NCBI GenBank assembly: GCA_038227135.1
Contig: JBBRQC010000008.1
Location: 24,237-88,236 of the forward strand
Direction of reading: 5' to 3'
Source: UBA4720 sp038227135
GTDB lineage: Bacteria > Gemmatimonadota > Gemmatimonadetes > Gemmatimonadales > Gemmatimonadaceae
Length of the DNA stretch: 64,000 nt
This document shows positions 1 to 10,000 of the stretch, in pieces. Under the pieces are notes generated by a model. The model worked only from the letters and a program-made list of their open reading frames with translations, had not been told where the DNA came from and did no database searches. Made by a program: the position numbers and the translations under genes. Within the stretch, counting starts at the first letter, position 1. Each line of letters opens with the position of its first letter.

Positions 1-1567
1 CGGACCGACCCTGATACCTTGAGAGGTAACCCCGTGCCTGGTCCCACCCTTCAACCCAACTGTCTATTCCAAACCCCCGGCCGAGAGCACCGCGAATTGA
101 CAGGGTGCGAGCTGTTGCGCGACCGGCCGGCGTTGGGAGAAGGAGAGTGTCGTAGACGATCGGTGCGAATCCCTGAGTCTTGTCAGTCGTAATCATGCCC
201 AAAGAGATCCAGGGTCTCAGAATCCTGAGCCCGGCTTCGGCGCGGAAAGTGGTAGTGCTCGCCAGCGTCGGCGATCCGCCGCTGGGTTTGGACGTTGCGA
301 CCGACCCCGATAACGCCAGGAATGGGAGCGGCTGGAGCCGCGCGCCCACGTCTGCGTTTGTCGTGCGCCGATATCCGTCGTGTTCCGCGAATCCGGTGAG
401 CACCCCCAGGCGCGTCGCAAAATCGAGTCTGCCGGAGAAGGCGTTGGTGGTGCTCCCGCCGCTGGCGCGAAGTCGATCGTTGACCTCCAGCCGCGCCGGC
501 CCCGCCGTGTAGCCCCCGCTAGCGGTGTATTGGTTCTCCAGGACTCTTCGCTCGAGAGTATCGGGCTGGCTTGTTGCCGAAACGTTGCGATCCGGACCGC
601 TTGTCCCCTTGAACGCGAGCGATGCTGCTGTGATCTGGGCCCATGGCCCGCCACTCTGAGGGCCGACCGAGGCACGGAGGTAAGCGTTTGTGATCGACTG
701 GTCGAGCGCGAGTACCGGAGGCCGTCCAAGAGCGCCGCGCTCGATGTCCCGGGTCGCGTGGTAGCGATTCACGAATCCGTCGACACTCCAGCTTTTGCGC
801 GCGATCCCTGCTCTTCCGAGTAGCGACAGGCCGTCGCCACTCCCGGAAAACCTCGGGCTCGCGACTCCATATTGCTGGCCGCCGAGCTGGAGCACCGCGC
901 CGTTGTCGAAGCGCCTTCCGTAGTAACCGCGATACAGATTGGTGTCTTCGTTTCCCGTGACGACGTCGACGCGGGTATACGGGTCCGTGTTGTCGACACG
1001 CCATGTCCGGAGATAGAGTCTCAGCTCGCTCGCGCTTCGCTCTATGGTGAGGTGCTCCAACGTCCATATCTGGATCGTCGAAAGGTCGAGTACGCCGCCG
1101 CTGGTGTTGTCGAGATTGTCGATCTCGAGGCCGTCGTAAAAGACGCGTACGCGGCGAAAGTCACCGTTGAACGTCGCTGTCTGAGGGGTCGAGAGCCAAC
1201 CCGACCGGAAGGTCGTGATGCCGGGAATTCGATCGAGCAGGTCGACGAGCGTGAGCGCGCCAGTCGCGAAAAGCTGCGCGCGGTTCCAGTCGTACTGCGG
1301 GCCGATCTCGTAGGTGAGTGGATCTGCAAACCTTCCGATGGGCGCCTTGATGGAATCAGCCTTGATGGAATCAGCCTTTGCGCGAGCGCTATCCGCCTTG
1401 ACGCGCGCGCTGTCCCTGCTGGAATCCGGCTTCACCGGGATCGGCACCTGACTGACAGGGGGCGTCGCCACCTGGGCGCGCGCGGGAGACCCGCCCGCGT
1501 ACAAAATCGCCCCGGCCAGAAGGCCGAGGCGGGCTGGGCTGAGCCTGCGCCCCGACCAACTTTTCAG
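1..1567 (-). CDS. TonB-dependent receptor-like outer-membrane protein (3' end beyond window)
   Basis: A single open frame of about 522 codons runs from 1567 off the left edge. The predicted protein has a signal peptide (about residues 1-32, cleavage near ARA-Q), a charged Asp/Ser/Lys/Ala-rich linker (residues 48-76), and then a plug-like domain (about 97-200) with LxDLLxRIPGI, a DG-x-x-ID segment and an 'xxIERS' strand. Long aromatic/polar alternating stretches typical of an outer-membrane beta barrel follow. No ATG, GTG or TTG lies suitably upstream. The best start is a CTG (1567-1565) that overlaps the pepA stop as CTGA and has GGGAG about six bases before it. The gene would be translationally coupled to pepA. 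Substrate is unknown. A TonB-independent barrel with a plug-like domain cannot be excluded because most of the barrel is outside the window. Confidence 0.7.
   Translation of the reverse strand, partial: MKSWSGRRLSPARLGLLAGAILYAGGSPARAQVATPPVSQVPIPVKPDSSRDSARVKADSARAKADSIKADSIKAPIGRFADPLTYEIGPQYDWNRAQLFATGALTLVDLLDRIPGITTFRSGWLSTPQTATFNGDFRRVRVFYDGLEIDNLDNTSGGVLDLSTIQIWTLEHLTIERSASELRLYLRTWRVDNTDPYTRVDVVTGNEDTNLYRGYYGRRFDNGAVLQLGGQQYGVASPRFSGSGDGLSLLGRAGIARKSWSVDGFVNRYHATRDIERGALGRPPVLALDQSITNAYLRASVGPQSGGPWAQITAASLAFKGTSGPDRNVSATSQPDTLERRVLENQYTASGGYTAGPARLEVNDRLRASGGSTTNAFSGRLDFATRLGVLTGFAEHDGYRRTTNADVGARLQPLPFLALSGSVATSKPSGGSPTLASTTTFRAEAGLRILRPWISLGMITTDKTQGFAPIVYDTLLLPTPAGRATARTLSIRGALGRGFGIDSWVEGWDQARGYLSRYQGRS
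1345..1374. repeat. 15-bp perfect tandem duplication inside receptor linker
   Basis: The 15-base unit CCTTGATGGAATCAG occurs twice in a row (1345-1359 and 1360-1374). On the minus strand it encodes a duplicated Ala-Asp-Ser-Ile-Lys pentapeptide in the linker between signal peptide and plug domain. The neighbouring codons encode related pentads (ADSAR, KADSAR), so the linker probably grew by repeat duplication. Confidence 0.8.
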
Positions 1568-3036
1568 CGTAGTCTCCCGCGAATGAACTCGATGAAGGTA
1601 CCCGTTGGAACTCCCGTTGGTCCTTTTGGAATCGTCACCAGGTCTGTCTCCGAGTAGGCAGTTCCCGCGATGTCCATGTGAGCCCACGGATAACCCTCGG
1701 CGAACTCCTTGAGAAACATCGCTGCTGTTGTCGCTCCCGCCGGGCGGCCCCCGGAGTTTTTGATGTCAGCGACATCCGACTTGATCAGATCCTTGTACTC
1801 GTCCCAGAGCGGCAATGGCCAGCCCGGCTCCCCGGCCCGTTTGCCGGCAGCGAGAATCTCCGCGATCAGGGCCTCGTCCGTCGAGAAGACGCCGCTCGCG
1901 GTGTGACCAAGGGCGATGACGCAGGCACCGGTCAGCGTGGCGGCATCGATGACGACATCCGGTTGGAAGCGCTTCGCGTAGGAGAGGCAGTCGGCGAGAA
2001 CGAGACGTCCCTCCGCGTCGGTGTTGATGATCTCGATCGACTTGCCGTTCTGCGCCTTGACCACGTCTCCCGGATTCATCGCCGTTCCCGAAGGCATGTT
2101 GGTCGTCGCGCCGATGATTCCGACGACATTCACGTCGGGTTTCATCTGTCCGATTGCTTCGAAAGTACCAAGCACACCGGCGGCGCCGCACATGTCGAAC
2201 TTCATGAACTCCATTCCCTGCGCGGGCTTGATGGAGATTCCACCGCTGTCGAAGCAGAGACCCTTCCCGACGAACACCAGCGGCTTTGCGTTCGGCTTGC
2301 CGCCTTTGTACTCGAGAATAATGAGCTTGGGATCCTGGGATGTCCCCTGCGCGACCGCGAGGAAGGACCCCATGTTCTCCGCTTCCATCTCGCGACGCCC
2401 CAGAACATTGACTGCCATTCCATAGCGCTTCGCGATGTCGGTAGCGGTCTGCGCGAGGTACTCGGGCGTGCAGAGATTGCCGGGCATCATCGCGAGTGTT
2501 CGCGCAAGGCTCTGACCGGCGCCAATCGCCTGTCCGCTGGTACGGCCGCGGCGACTGTCGTCCGTGTTGCTGGTGATGATTACTGCCTTCTCGAGTGGCT
2601 TCTTTCGTTCGCTGTCGGGTACTGGAGACTTGAGGTCCGCGTACTCCCACGAGCCAGCGATCAGTCCGCTCGTGATAGCCTCTGTTTCATCGGGCGAAAT
2701 CTGTCCCGAGTACCACACCATCTCGCCAACGCCCAGTCTCTGCGCGTTGCGCGCACCAAGCGTGGCAGCTCGGCGAAACGATGCCTTGCGGTCGGTGACA
2801 TTTCCCATTCCGATGAGAAACAGGCGCCGCGGACCCTTGGCTACTCCCGTGAGATGAAGTGTCTCGTCACGAGATCCGCGGAAATCCTTATTCTCGATGA
2901 TCCGGGAAAGGGCGCCCTGCGTCGCCGCGTCGAGACCCGCGATTCCGGCAAGCGTCGGATTCTCGTTCAGAGCGACGACCAGAAGCGCCGTGCCGACTTC
3001 GGCAGCGTTTACCGAGTTGATGCTGACGGAGAGCAC
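1564..3036 (-). CDS. pepA: Leucyl aminopeptidase (M17 family)
   Basis: This is a 490-residue cytosolic dinuclear-metal aminopeptidase that releases N-terminal residues from peptides. The M17 signature NTDAEGRL is at residues 338-345. Metal ligands expected from the family are all present: K258 and D263 in the VGKGLCFDSGG segment, D281, D340 and E342. K270 and R344 fit the catalytic Lys and Arg. The N-terminal macro-like domain covers about residues 1-160. Start is GTG at 3036, three bases after the icd stop; no strong ribosome-binding site is visible, so coupling to icd is likely. The downstream receptor gene overlaps its stop codon. Length is normal for the family. Confidence 0.95.
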   Translation of the reverse strand: MLSVSINSVNAAEVGTALLVVALNENPTLAGIAGLDAATQGALSRIIENKDFRGSRDETLHLTGVAKGPRRLFLIGMGNVTDRKASFRRAATLGARNAQRLGVGEMVWYSGQISPDETEAITSGLIAGSWEYADLKSPVPDSERKKPLEKAVIITSNTDDSRRGRTSGQAIGAGQSLARTLAMMPGNLCTPEYLAQTATDIAKRYGMAVNVLGRREMEAENMGSFLAVAQGTSQDPKLIILEYKGGKPNAKPLVFVGKGLCFDSGGISIKPAQGMEFMKFDMCGAAGVLGTFEAIGQMKPDVNVVGIIGATTNMPSGTAMNPGDVVKAQNGKSIEIINTDAEGRLVLADCLSYAKRFQPDVVIDAATLTGACVIALGHTASGVFSTDEALIAEILAAGKRAGEPGWPLPLWDEYKDLIKSDVADIKNSGGRPAGATTAAMFLKEFAEGYPWAHMDIAGTAYSETDLVTIPKGPTGVPTGTFIEFIRGRLR

Positions 3037-3039
3037 GAT

Positions 3040-4287
3040 CTAGTTCTTCATCCCGGCTATCACCTGATCGCCAAACCCCGAGGTGGAGACTTCAGTTGCG
3101 CCGGGCATCTGGCGCGCGAGATCGTAGGTGACGCGCTTCGATTTGATTGCCTTCTCCATTCCCTTGACGATGAGCTTGGCGGCCTCGTTCCAACCCATGT
3201 ACTCGAACATCATTACTCCGGACAGAATGACGCTGCCGGGATTGATCTTGTTGAGGTTCGCGTATTTCGGGGCAGTTCCGTGCGTTGCCTCGAATACGGC
3301 TACACCGTCGCCGATGTTGCCGCCGGGCGCAATCCCGAGACCGCCTACCTGTGCCGCCGCGGCATCCGACAGGTAGTCGCCGTTCAGGTTCGGGGTCGCG
3401 ATGACTGAATATTCGCCTGGACGGAGCAGCAGCTGCTGGAACATGGAGTCGGCGATGCGGTCGCGCATCACGACCGCGTCAGCTCGCGCGGTCGGTCCGC
3501 CCTTGGTGAGCTCCGCTTCGGTGCACGTATCGTCGGGGAACTTCTCGCGCGCGACTTCATATCCCCAGTCACGAAACGCGCCCTCGGTGAACTTCATGAT
3601 GTTCCCCTTGTGCACCAGCGTTACGGACTCCTTGCACTTTTCGATGGCGTAGCGGATCGCCATTTCCACCAGGCGCTTCGAGCCGAACTCGGACATCGGC
3701 TTCACACCCAGCGCTGACTTTTCGCGGATCTGGCTCTTGAACTCCTTGCGAAGGTACGCGCCCAGCTTCTCCGCCTCGGGTGAGCCAGCCTTCCATTCGA
3801 TTCCCGCGTACACGTCCTCGGTGTTCTCGCGGAAAATCACGATGTCCACCTTCTCAGGTTCCTTCACTGGGGCGCCGACGCCTTCGAAATACCGGACCGG
3901 GCGAATGCACGCATAGAGATCGAGCACCTGCCGAAGCGTGACGTTGAGCGAGCGGATTCCCCCACCCACCGGCGTCGTGAGCGGTCCCTTGATCGAGACA
4001 CGAAACTCCTGCATCGCGTCCACCGTCTCCTGGGGAAGCCAGTCCTGATATTGCTGGAATGACTTCTCGCCGGCGAAGACTTCCATCCAGGCGACTGCGC
4101 GCTGCCCACCGTAAGCGGCTTCAACCGCCGCGTCGAACACTCGCACCGAGGCGCGCCAGATGTCCGGACCGGTCCCGTCGCCTTCGACGAACGGGACGAT
4201 TGGACGATCGGGAACCTTGAGCGCGCCGTTCGTGAATTCAATCGCTTCACCGCGCGGCGGGACTTTGGCGAACTTATACTTCGTCAT
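3040..4287 (-). CDS. icd: Isocitrate dehydrogenase (NADP-type)
   Basis: A 415-residue TCA-cycle enzyme that converts isocitrate to 2-oxoglutarate and CO2. The substrate loop has Ser113 in GGIRSLN, at the same number as the phosphorylated serine of the E. coli enzyme, and Tyr160 also matches. NADP preference is suggested by the Lys-Tyr pair after HGTAP (341-342) and by the Tyr and Arg in VTYDLAR, which match the 2'-phosphate-binding residues of E. coli Icd. No isocitrate dehydrogenase kinase is visible nearby, so control by phosphorylation is untested. ATG start, with AGAGG three bases upstream. It heads the icd-pepA-receptor run and is divergent from the efflux operon, across about 90 bases. 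Confidence 0.96.
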   Translation of the reverse strand: MTKYKFAKVPPRGEAIEFTNGALKVPDRPIVPFVEGDGTGPDIWRASVRVFDAAVEAAYGGQRAVAWMEVFAGEKSFQQYQDWLPQETVDAMQEFRVSIKGPLTTPVGGGIRSLNVTLRQVLDLYACIRPVRYFEGVGAPVKEPEKVDIVIFRENTEDVYAGIEWKAGSPEAEKLGAYLRKEFKSQIREKSALGVKPMSEFGSKRLVEMAIRYAIEKCKESVTLVHKGNIMKFTEGAFRDWGYEVAREKFPDDTCTEAELTKGGPTARADAVVMRDRIADSMFQQLLLRPGEYSVIATPNLNGDYLSDAAAAQVGGLGIAPGGNIGDGVAVFEATHGTAPKYANLNKINPGSVILSGVMMFEYMGWNEAAKLIVKGMEKAIKSKRVTYDLARQMPGATEVSTSGFGDQVIAGMKN

Positions 4288-4380
4288 TGACCTCTAGTGT
4301 GTCGGTGCAGACCGCAAATCTAGTGAAAGCGGGCTGGCCACAAAACCAGCAGAAACACTCCGAACTCCGTATTGCCTGTA

Positions 4381-5883
4381 ATGTCTCGGCTCAACAGAAT
4401 TCTCCAAACTACTATTTTTGCATCGATATTGAGCGGTTGGGGGTGCGAAATGGGACCTCCGAGCGTGAGCGGCGCTCCCGGCGCGCCCCCGGCGCCGAAC
4501 GTTCAATGGAAAGCACCCGCTGGTGCCATCAAGCCGGAGCCCCTGATCACGGCGGCGACCGCCCTGGCGGTACCTCCCGATCTCGAGCAGCGCATTCAAC
4601 AGCTCGCGCTCGCGGACGTAGTCGATCTGGCGCTCCGAAACAATCCTGCCACGCGCGCATCCTGGGCGCAGGCGCGAGCCTCGGCGGACATCCTTGGCTC
4701 GGTGCGCGGACAGTACTACCCGTCGATCAACGGTGCCGCGACGCTTTCGCGTATCCAGTCACCGGCGACCGCAACACGATCCGCCGGGACTCGCACCGAG
4801 TACGGGCCCTCGCTCAGCCTCAGTTACCTGCTGGCCGACTTCGGCGGGCGATCGGGGTCTGTCGAACGGGCTCGGCAAACGTTGTTCGCAGCGAGCCTTT
4901 CTCACAATGCTACGCTCCAGAACACGGTGTTGCAGGCAGAGGCCGCGTATTTCACGTATATGGCAACCGTCGCCCTTCTTGGCGCGGAACAATCGGCAAT
5001 TGCCGAGGCGAAGGGGAATCTCAACGCGGCGCAGCAGCGGTTCAAAGTTGGCTTGGCCACAATAGCCGATGTTCTGCAGGCGAAAACCGCGTTGTCGCAA
5101 GAGCAGCTGAATCTCGAGACGACGCAGGGAAATCTGCAGGCCGCGCGCGGAGGCCTGGCCGCCGCTCTCGGTCTGCCGGCCAACCTTCCGTTCGACCTCG
5201 CGCCGCTGCCCGCCGCGATTCCGGTAGGGATGATCTCAGTCAGCGTGGATAGCGTCATCAACGCCGCGTTGCGCAACCGGCCCGACCTTGCTGCGGCGCG
5301 CGCACAGGCCGCCGCGGCCGCAGCCCAGGTTCGCGTTGCCCGATCCGCCGAGTTTCCATCACTCACACTCGGCAGCAACGCGGGTCGCACCTATTCGAGC
5401 CCTCAGACTTTTGCCGGACCGTCGTACAGCGTCTCGCTCGGTTTGGCGATTCCACTCTTCAATGGCTTCTCGCGACAGTACGACCTCGCGGCGGCACGCG
5501 CTCAGGCGGATGCGATCTCGGCGCTCGCTGACCAGACGCGCCAGCAAGTCGTGACGCAGGTATTCGTTTCCTATTACGCGCTGCAGACGGCGGAGCAGCG
5601 TGTCGGGACTGCCGATGATCTACTCGCCAGCGCGCAACAGTCGGTACAGGTTGCGGCGGGACGTTACCGCGAAGGGGTGGGAAGCATCATCGATCTTCTC
5701 ACCGCCCAGACCGCGCTGGCCAACGCCCGGGCCCAACAGGTTCAATCACGCTGGCAATGGTATACGTCACTCGCACAGCTGGCCCGCGACGCGGGCGTTC
5801 TCGGCGTGCGGGGCGACACTCCTTTTTCGTTCACTCCCGATTCTATTGTGTCTCCACAATCTCCAGCTACGATTCGCCCATGA
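4381..5883 (+). CDS. Outer-membrane efflux factor (TolC/OprM/NodT type)
   Basis: A 500-residue outer-membrane channel protein of an RND pump. It has two OEP repeats, each rich in Ala/Gln heptads (about residues 70-270 and 280-480), with the typical 'ALRNNP' and 'ALRNRPDL' helix starts. The N-terminus has a hydrophobic stretch ending in Cys-Glu-Met-Gly-Pro-Pro. This resembles the lipidated N-termini of OprM/CusC proteins, although the residues before the Cys are not a canonical lipobox. ATG at 4381 is chosen; an in-frame TTG at 4372 would add three residues. First gene of a three-gene operon; the adaptor gene starts within its stop codon (ATGA). Confidence 0.9.
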   Translation: MSRLNRILQTTIFASILSGWGCEMGPPSVSGAPGAPPAPNVQWKAPAGAIKPEPLITAATALAVPPDLEQRIQQLALADVVDLALRNNPATRASWAQARASADILGSVRGQYYPSINGAATLSRIQSPATATRSAGTRTEYGPSLSLSYLLADFGGRSGSVERARQTLFAASLSHNATLQNTVLQAEAAYFTYMATVALLGAEQSAIAEAKGNLNAAQQRFKVGLATIADVLQAKTALSQEQLNLETTQGNLQAARGGLAAALGLPANLPFDLAPLPAAIPVGMISVSVDSVINAALRNRPDLAAARAQAAAAAAQVRVARSAEFPSLTLGSNAGRTYSSPQTFAGPSYSVSLGLAIPLFNGFSRQYDLAAARAQADAISALADQTRQQVVTQVFVSYYALQTAEQRVGTADDLLASAQQSVQVAAGRYREGVGSIIDLLTAQTALANARAQQVQSRWQWYTSLAQLARDAGVLGVRGDTPFSFTPDSIVSPQSPATIRP

Positions 5884-7007
5884 CCGGCTTCAGCTCGCGT
5901 GCATCCCGGGCCCCCTCATTGCGACTGTGCTGGACTGCGCTGGCAGTGGGACTGGTGGCGGCATGTTCGAAGTCCGATCCGCCTCGGCAGCCAAGCGTTC
6001 CCGTGAGCGTCACGACCGTGAAGCGGACCAGCGTTCCGTACGTCGTGACCGCGAACGGCGTCGCCGAACCGATGCAAACCGTGGCCGTCGAAGCGCAGGT
6101 GAACGGAATATTGAATCGAGTCACGTTCGCCGAGGGGCAACCGGTACAGGCCGGCCAGGTGCTGTTTGAGATCGACTCGCGGCCTTACGTAGCGCTGCTC
6201 GAGCAGGCTCGCGCCCAGCTTGTCCGTGATGAAGCGCAGGCCGCGAACGCGCGACGGGACGCGGCGCGGTACGCGGCGCTGGTCAAGGAAGGCTACGTGA
6301 CCGGATCCCAGGCCGATCAGGCCGAGGCGACAGCCGCTTCCGCGTCAGCCACAGTGGCTGCGGATCGCGCGAACGTGTCAAAGGCCGCGCTCGACGTGTC
6401 GAACTCCACGATTCGCGCGCCGATCTCCGGCCGAACCGGGAGCCTGCTGGTGCGCCAGGGCAATCTGGTCAAGGCCAACAGCAATCCGCCGCTGGTGGTA
6501 ATAAATCAGATACAGCCGATCCTGGTGCGATTCGCTATCCCTCAGAGCCAGCTTCCCGACATCCAGAAATATTATCGCGGAGGCAATGCACTTCAGGTGC
6601 GCGCGACTCCGTCGGAAGGAACGGGCGTGCCATTGATGGGAACGCTCGCGTTCATCGACAACAACGTCGACTCCACAACCGGCACCGTCCTGCTGAAGGC
6701 GAGATTCGACAACCCTGAAGCAACTCTCTGGCCCGGTCAGTACACGAACGTCGCGTTGCAGCTCTTCGTCGATCCGAATGCACTCACGCTTCCGGCGCCG
6801 GCGGTGATGACGGGACAGCAGGGCACGTACGTCTATACGATCGATAGCGCCGGCAGCGCGAAGCAGCGCCTGGTCCAGGTCTCGCGCACGGTGGACTCCC
6901 TGTCGGTCATCTCCAGCGGACTAAAGGAGGGAGAACGAGTCGTGGTGGACGGTCAATCGCGTTTGATCCCCGGGTCGAAAGTCACAATCAAGGGGCTGCC
7001 CCGGTGA
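5880..7007 (+). CDS. RND efflux periplasmic adaptor (HlyD/AcrA family), probable lipoprotein
   Basis: A 375-residue membrane fusion protein linking the inner-membrane permease to the outer-membrane factor. A signal peptide ends in a good lipobox (V-A-A-C, around residue 25). It is followed by the first half of a lipoyl-like domain (GILNRVTFAEGQPVQAGQVL), an alpha-hairpin rich in Ala/Gln, the second lipoyl half (APISGRTGSLLV) and beta-barrel and membrane-proximal domains. The start chosen is ATG 5880, overlapping the upstream stop as ATGA; the open frame continues upstream to 5757, but that part lies inside the previous gene. Overlaps the permease gene by four bases (GTGA). Confidence 0.92.
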   Translation: MTGFSSRASRAPSLRLCWTALAVGLVAACSKSDPPRQPSVPVSVTTVKRTSVPYVVTANGVAEPMQTVAVEAQVNGILNRVTFAEGQPVQAGQVLFEIDSRPYVALLEQARAQLVRDEAQAANARRDAARYAALVKEGYVTGSQADQAEATAASASATVAADRANVSKAALDVSNSTIRAPISGRTGSLLVRQGNLVKANSNPPLVVINQIQPILVRFAIPQSQLPDIQKYYRGGNALQVRATPSEGTGVPLMGTLAFIDNNVDSTTGTVLLKARFDNPEATLWPGQYTNVALQLFVDPNALTLPAPAVMTGQQGTYVYTIDSAGSAKQRLVQVSRTVDSLSVISSGLKEGERVVVDGQSRLIPGSKVTIKGLPR

Positions 7008-10000
7008 CGGCACTTTTCATTCGCAGGCCGGTCATGACCGCGCTCGTCATGATCGGAATTCTGTTCTTCGGTGCAGTCTCGTACACGCGACTCGCGGTGA
7101 GCGACCTCCCCACGGTCGACTTTCCCACGATTCAGGTGAACGCGAATCTTCCGGGGGCGAGTCCCGAGACGATGGCCGCGGCAGTGGCGACGCCTCTCGA
7201 GAAGCAGTTCTCGACGATTGCCGGGATCGACAACATGACGTCGTCGAGCGGGCTCGGTGGTACGTCGATCACGATTCAGTTCTCGCTGGATCGAAGCATT
7301 GACGCGGCGGCGCAGGACGTTCAGGCCGCGATCTCGCAGACTCTGCGAAGTCTGCCGCTGGGAATTCCTCCTCCTTCATACAGGAAAGTGAATCCCGCGG
7401 ATCAACCGATCATTTATTTCGCGCTGACATCCAAGACGATGCCGCTCTCCCAGCTCGACGAATACGGCGAGACTTTTTTGGCGCAGCGCATATCAATGGT
7501 GCCGGGGATTGCGCAGGTGCTTGTTTTCGGTGGTCAGAAGTATGCGGTGCGAGTGCAGCTCGACCCGACGTCTCTGGCCAATCGCGGAATCGGCATCGAC
7601 GAAGTTGCTTCGGCAATAGGCACGCAGAATGTCAGCATGCCGACGGGAACGCTCTGGGGCCTTAGCAAGGCCTCCACCATCAAGGCCAACGGACAGCTCC
7701 AGAACGCGCAGCAATTCCGGCAAATGGTCGTGGCGTACAGAAACGGAGCGCCGGTCCATCTCGACGAGCTCGGTCAGGTGCTGGATGATGTCGAGAACAA
7801 CAAGGTGGCCAACTGGTACAACGGAGACCGGTCGGTCGTGCTCGCCATCCAGCGGCAGCCGGGAACAAACACGGTGGCCGTGGCGAACGGGGTCAAGACG
7901 CTGGTCGAATCGCTGCGCGATCAGATTCCGCCGAGCGTGAGTATCCAGACGCTTTACGACCGATCGGTTTCGATCGAAGAGTCCGTCGCCGACGTGAAAT
8001 TCACGCTGATGCTCACGCTTTTTCTCGTCGTCATGGTGATTTTCGTCTTCCTGCGGAACGTCTCCGCGACGATCATCCCGAGCCTTGCGCTACCGATGTC
8101 GCTCGTGGGGACGTTTGCGGTGATGTACCTGATGGGCTTTTCGCTCGATAATCTGTCACTCATGGCGCTCACGCTTGCCGTGGGCTTCGTCGTCGACGAC
8201 GCCATCGTGATGCTCGAGAACATCGTCCGCCACATGGAGATGGGAAAAAATCCGATGAAGGCGGCTTTCGACGGGGCGGCTGAAGTCGGCTTCACGATTC
8301 TTGCCATGACGGTTTCACTCACCGCCGTGTTCATCCCTCTTCTGTTCATGGGCGGCATTCTGGGACGGTTGTTCCACGAGTTTGCAGTGACGATTGGAAC
8401 GGCGATTCTGGTGTCGGGATTTGTGTCGCTGACGCTTACACCCATGCTGGCGAGCAGATTCCTCAAGCCGCCGTCACACACGCGTGGGCGTCTTTTCAAC
8501 GCCTCCGAGCGCATTTATACGCGAATACTCAACCGCTACGAGTCGAGTCTGGAGTGGGTGATGCTCCACAGATTCATCGCCCTGATGTTCTCGCTCGCGG
8601 TGCTCGTCGGCACTGTCGTTCTGTTCAACATCGTGCCCACCGGCTTCATTCCAACCCAGGATACTGGTCAGATCATCGCCACGACCGAGGCCGCGCAAGG
8701 AACGTCATTCAAGGACATGGTCGCGCATCAGCAACAGATCGCGGCGATCGTCGCCCGTGATACCAATGTCGCCGGGTTCATGTCGGCGGTCGGAGCCGGG
8801 GGCGGCAGTGGCAATCAGGGGAGGGTCTTTCTGGGATTGAAGCCGCGGGGCGAAAGGCTCAGCGCGGATGAGATTGTCGCCGAGCTGCGGCCGAAATTGT
8901 CGAGTGTTCCCGGCATGAGCGTATTCATGCAGGTTCCCCCGGCAATTCAGATCGGTGGGCGCCCCGCGAAAAGCCAGTATCAATTCACCCTGCAGGGCAC
9001 TGACATCGCGGTGCTCGACAGCTCCGCAAAGAGACTGGAGGCGAGGATGCGCGACATTCCCCAAATCCAGGACGTGACCAGCGATCTTCAGATCGCCAAT
9101 CCTGAAGTGAACGTCGCGATCGATCGTGATCGCGCTGCATCGCTCGGCGTGTCCGCCCAGCAGATCGAGAGCGCGCTGTACGATGCGTACGGATCGCGAC
9201 AGGTGTCCACGATCTATACGCCGAACAATCAATACATGGTGATAATGGAGCTGCTGCCGCAGTTCCAGCAGGATGTGAACGCACTGAGGATGCTATACGT
9301 GCGATCCGAGAAGGGAGACCTCGTGCCGCTGAGCGCAGTGGCAACCATCACACAGGGCGTCGGTCCTTTGTCGATCACACACGCCGGCCAGCTTCCCGCG
9401 GTAACGATCGCGTTCAACACTCGACCTGGTATCGCGCTGGGTCAGGCGACCAGCGCTGTCGAGGCGGCCGCCGCACTCACCGTTCCATCGACGGTCACGA
9501 TGAGCTTCTCAGGAACCGCGCAGGCGTTCCAGGCGAGCCAGCAGGGGCTGCTGGCATTGCTCATCCTCGCAATCTTCGTGATCTACATGGTGCTCGGCAT
9601 CCTGTACGAGAGCTTCATCCATCCGGCAACGATCCTGACCGGATTGCCGTTCGCCGCCTTTGGGGCTTTGCTCGCGCTGCTCGTGTTCAGAATGCCGCTC
9701 GACGTCTACGGATTCGTCGGACTGATATTGCTGGTCGGCATCGTGAAGAAAAACGCCATCATGATGATCGACTTCGCGCTCGAAGCGGAGCGCACGCAAC
9801 ACATCACGCCGGAAAAAGCGATTGTGCAGGCGGCCAGCGTCCGGTTCCGTCCGATCATGATGACGACCTTTGCCGCGCTGATGGCGACCCTGCCGATAGC
9901 GCTTGGCACCGGCGCCGGCGCGGAGGCACGCCGTCCCCTGGGCGTCGCCGTCGTTGGTGGATTGGCGTTCTCCCAGCTGGTGACGCTGTACGTCACTCCG

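Noticed and set aside
1..1567. Several short minus-strand open frames suggesting a broken gene
   Set aside because: One continuous frame covers the whole region and reads as a signal peptide, plug domain and barrel; it seemed broken only because it lacks an ATG start and is cut by the window edge.
1678..3408. 576-codon plus-strand open frame opposite pepA and icd
   Set aside because: It runs through two clearly conserved minus-strand genes and gives a low-complexity Arg/Asp/Leu-rich product with no domain.
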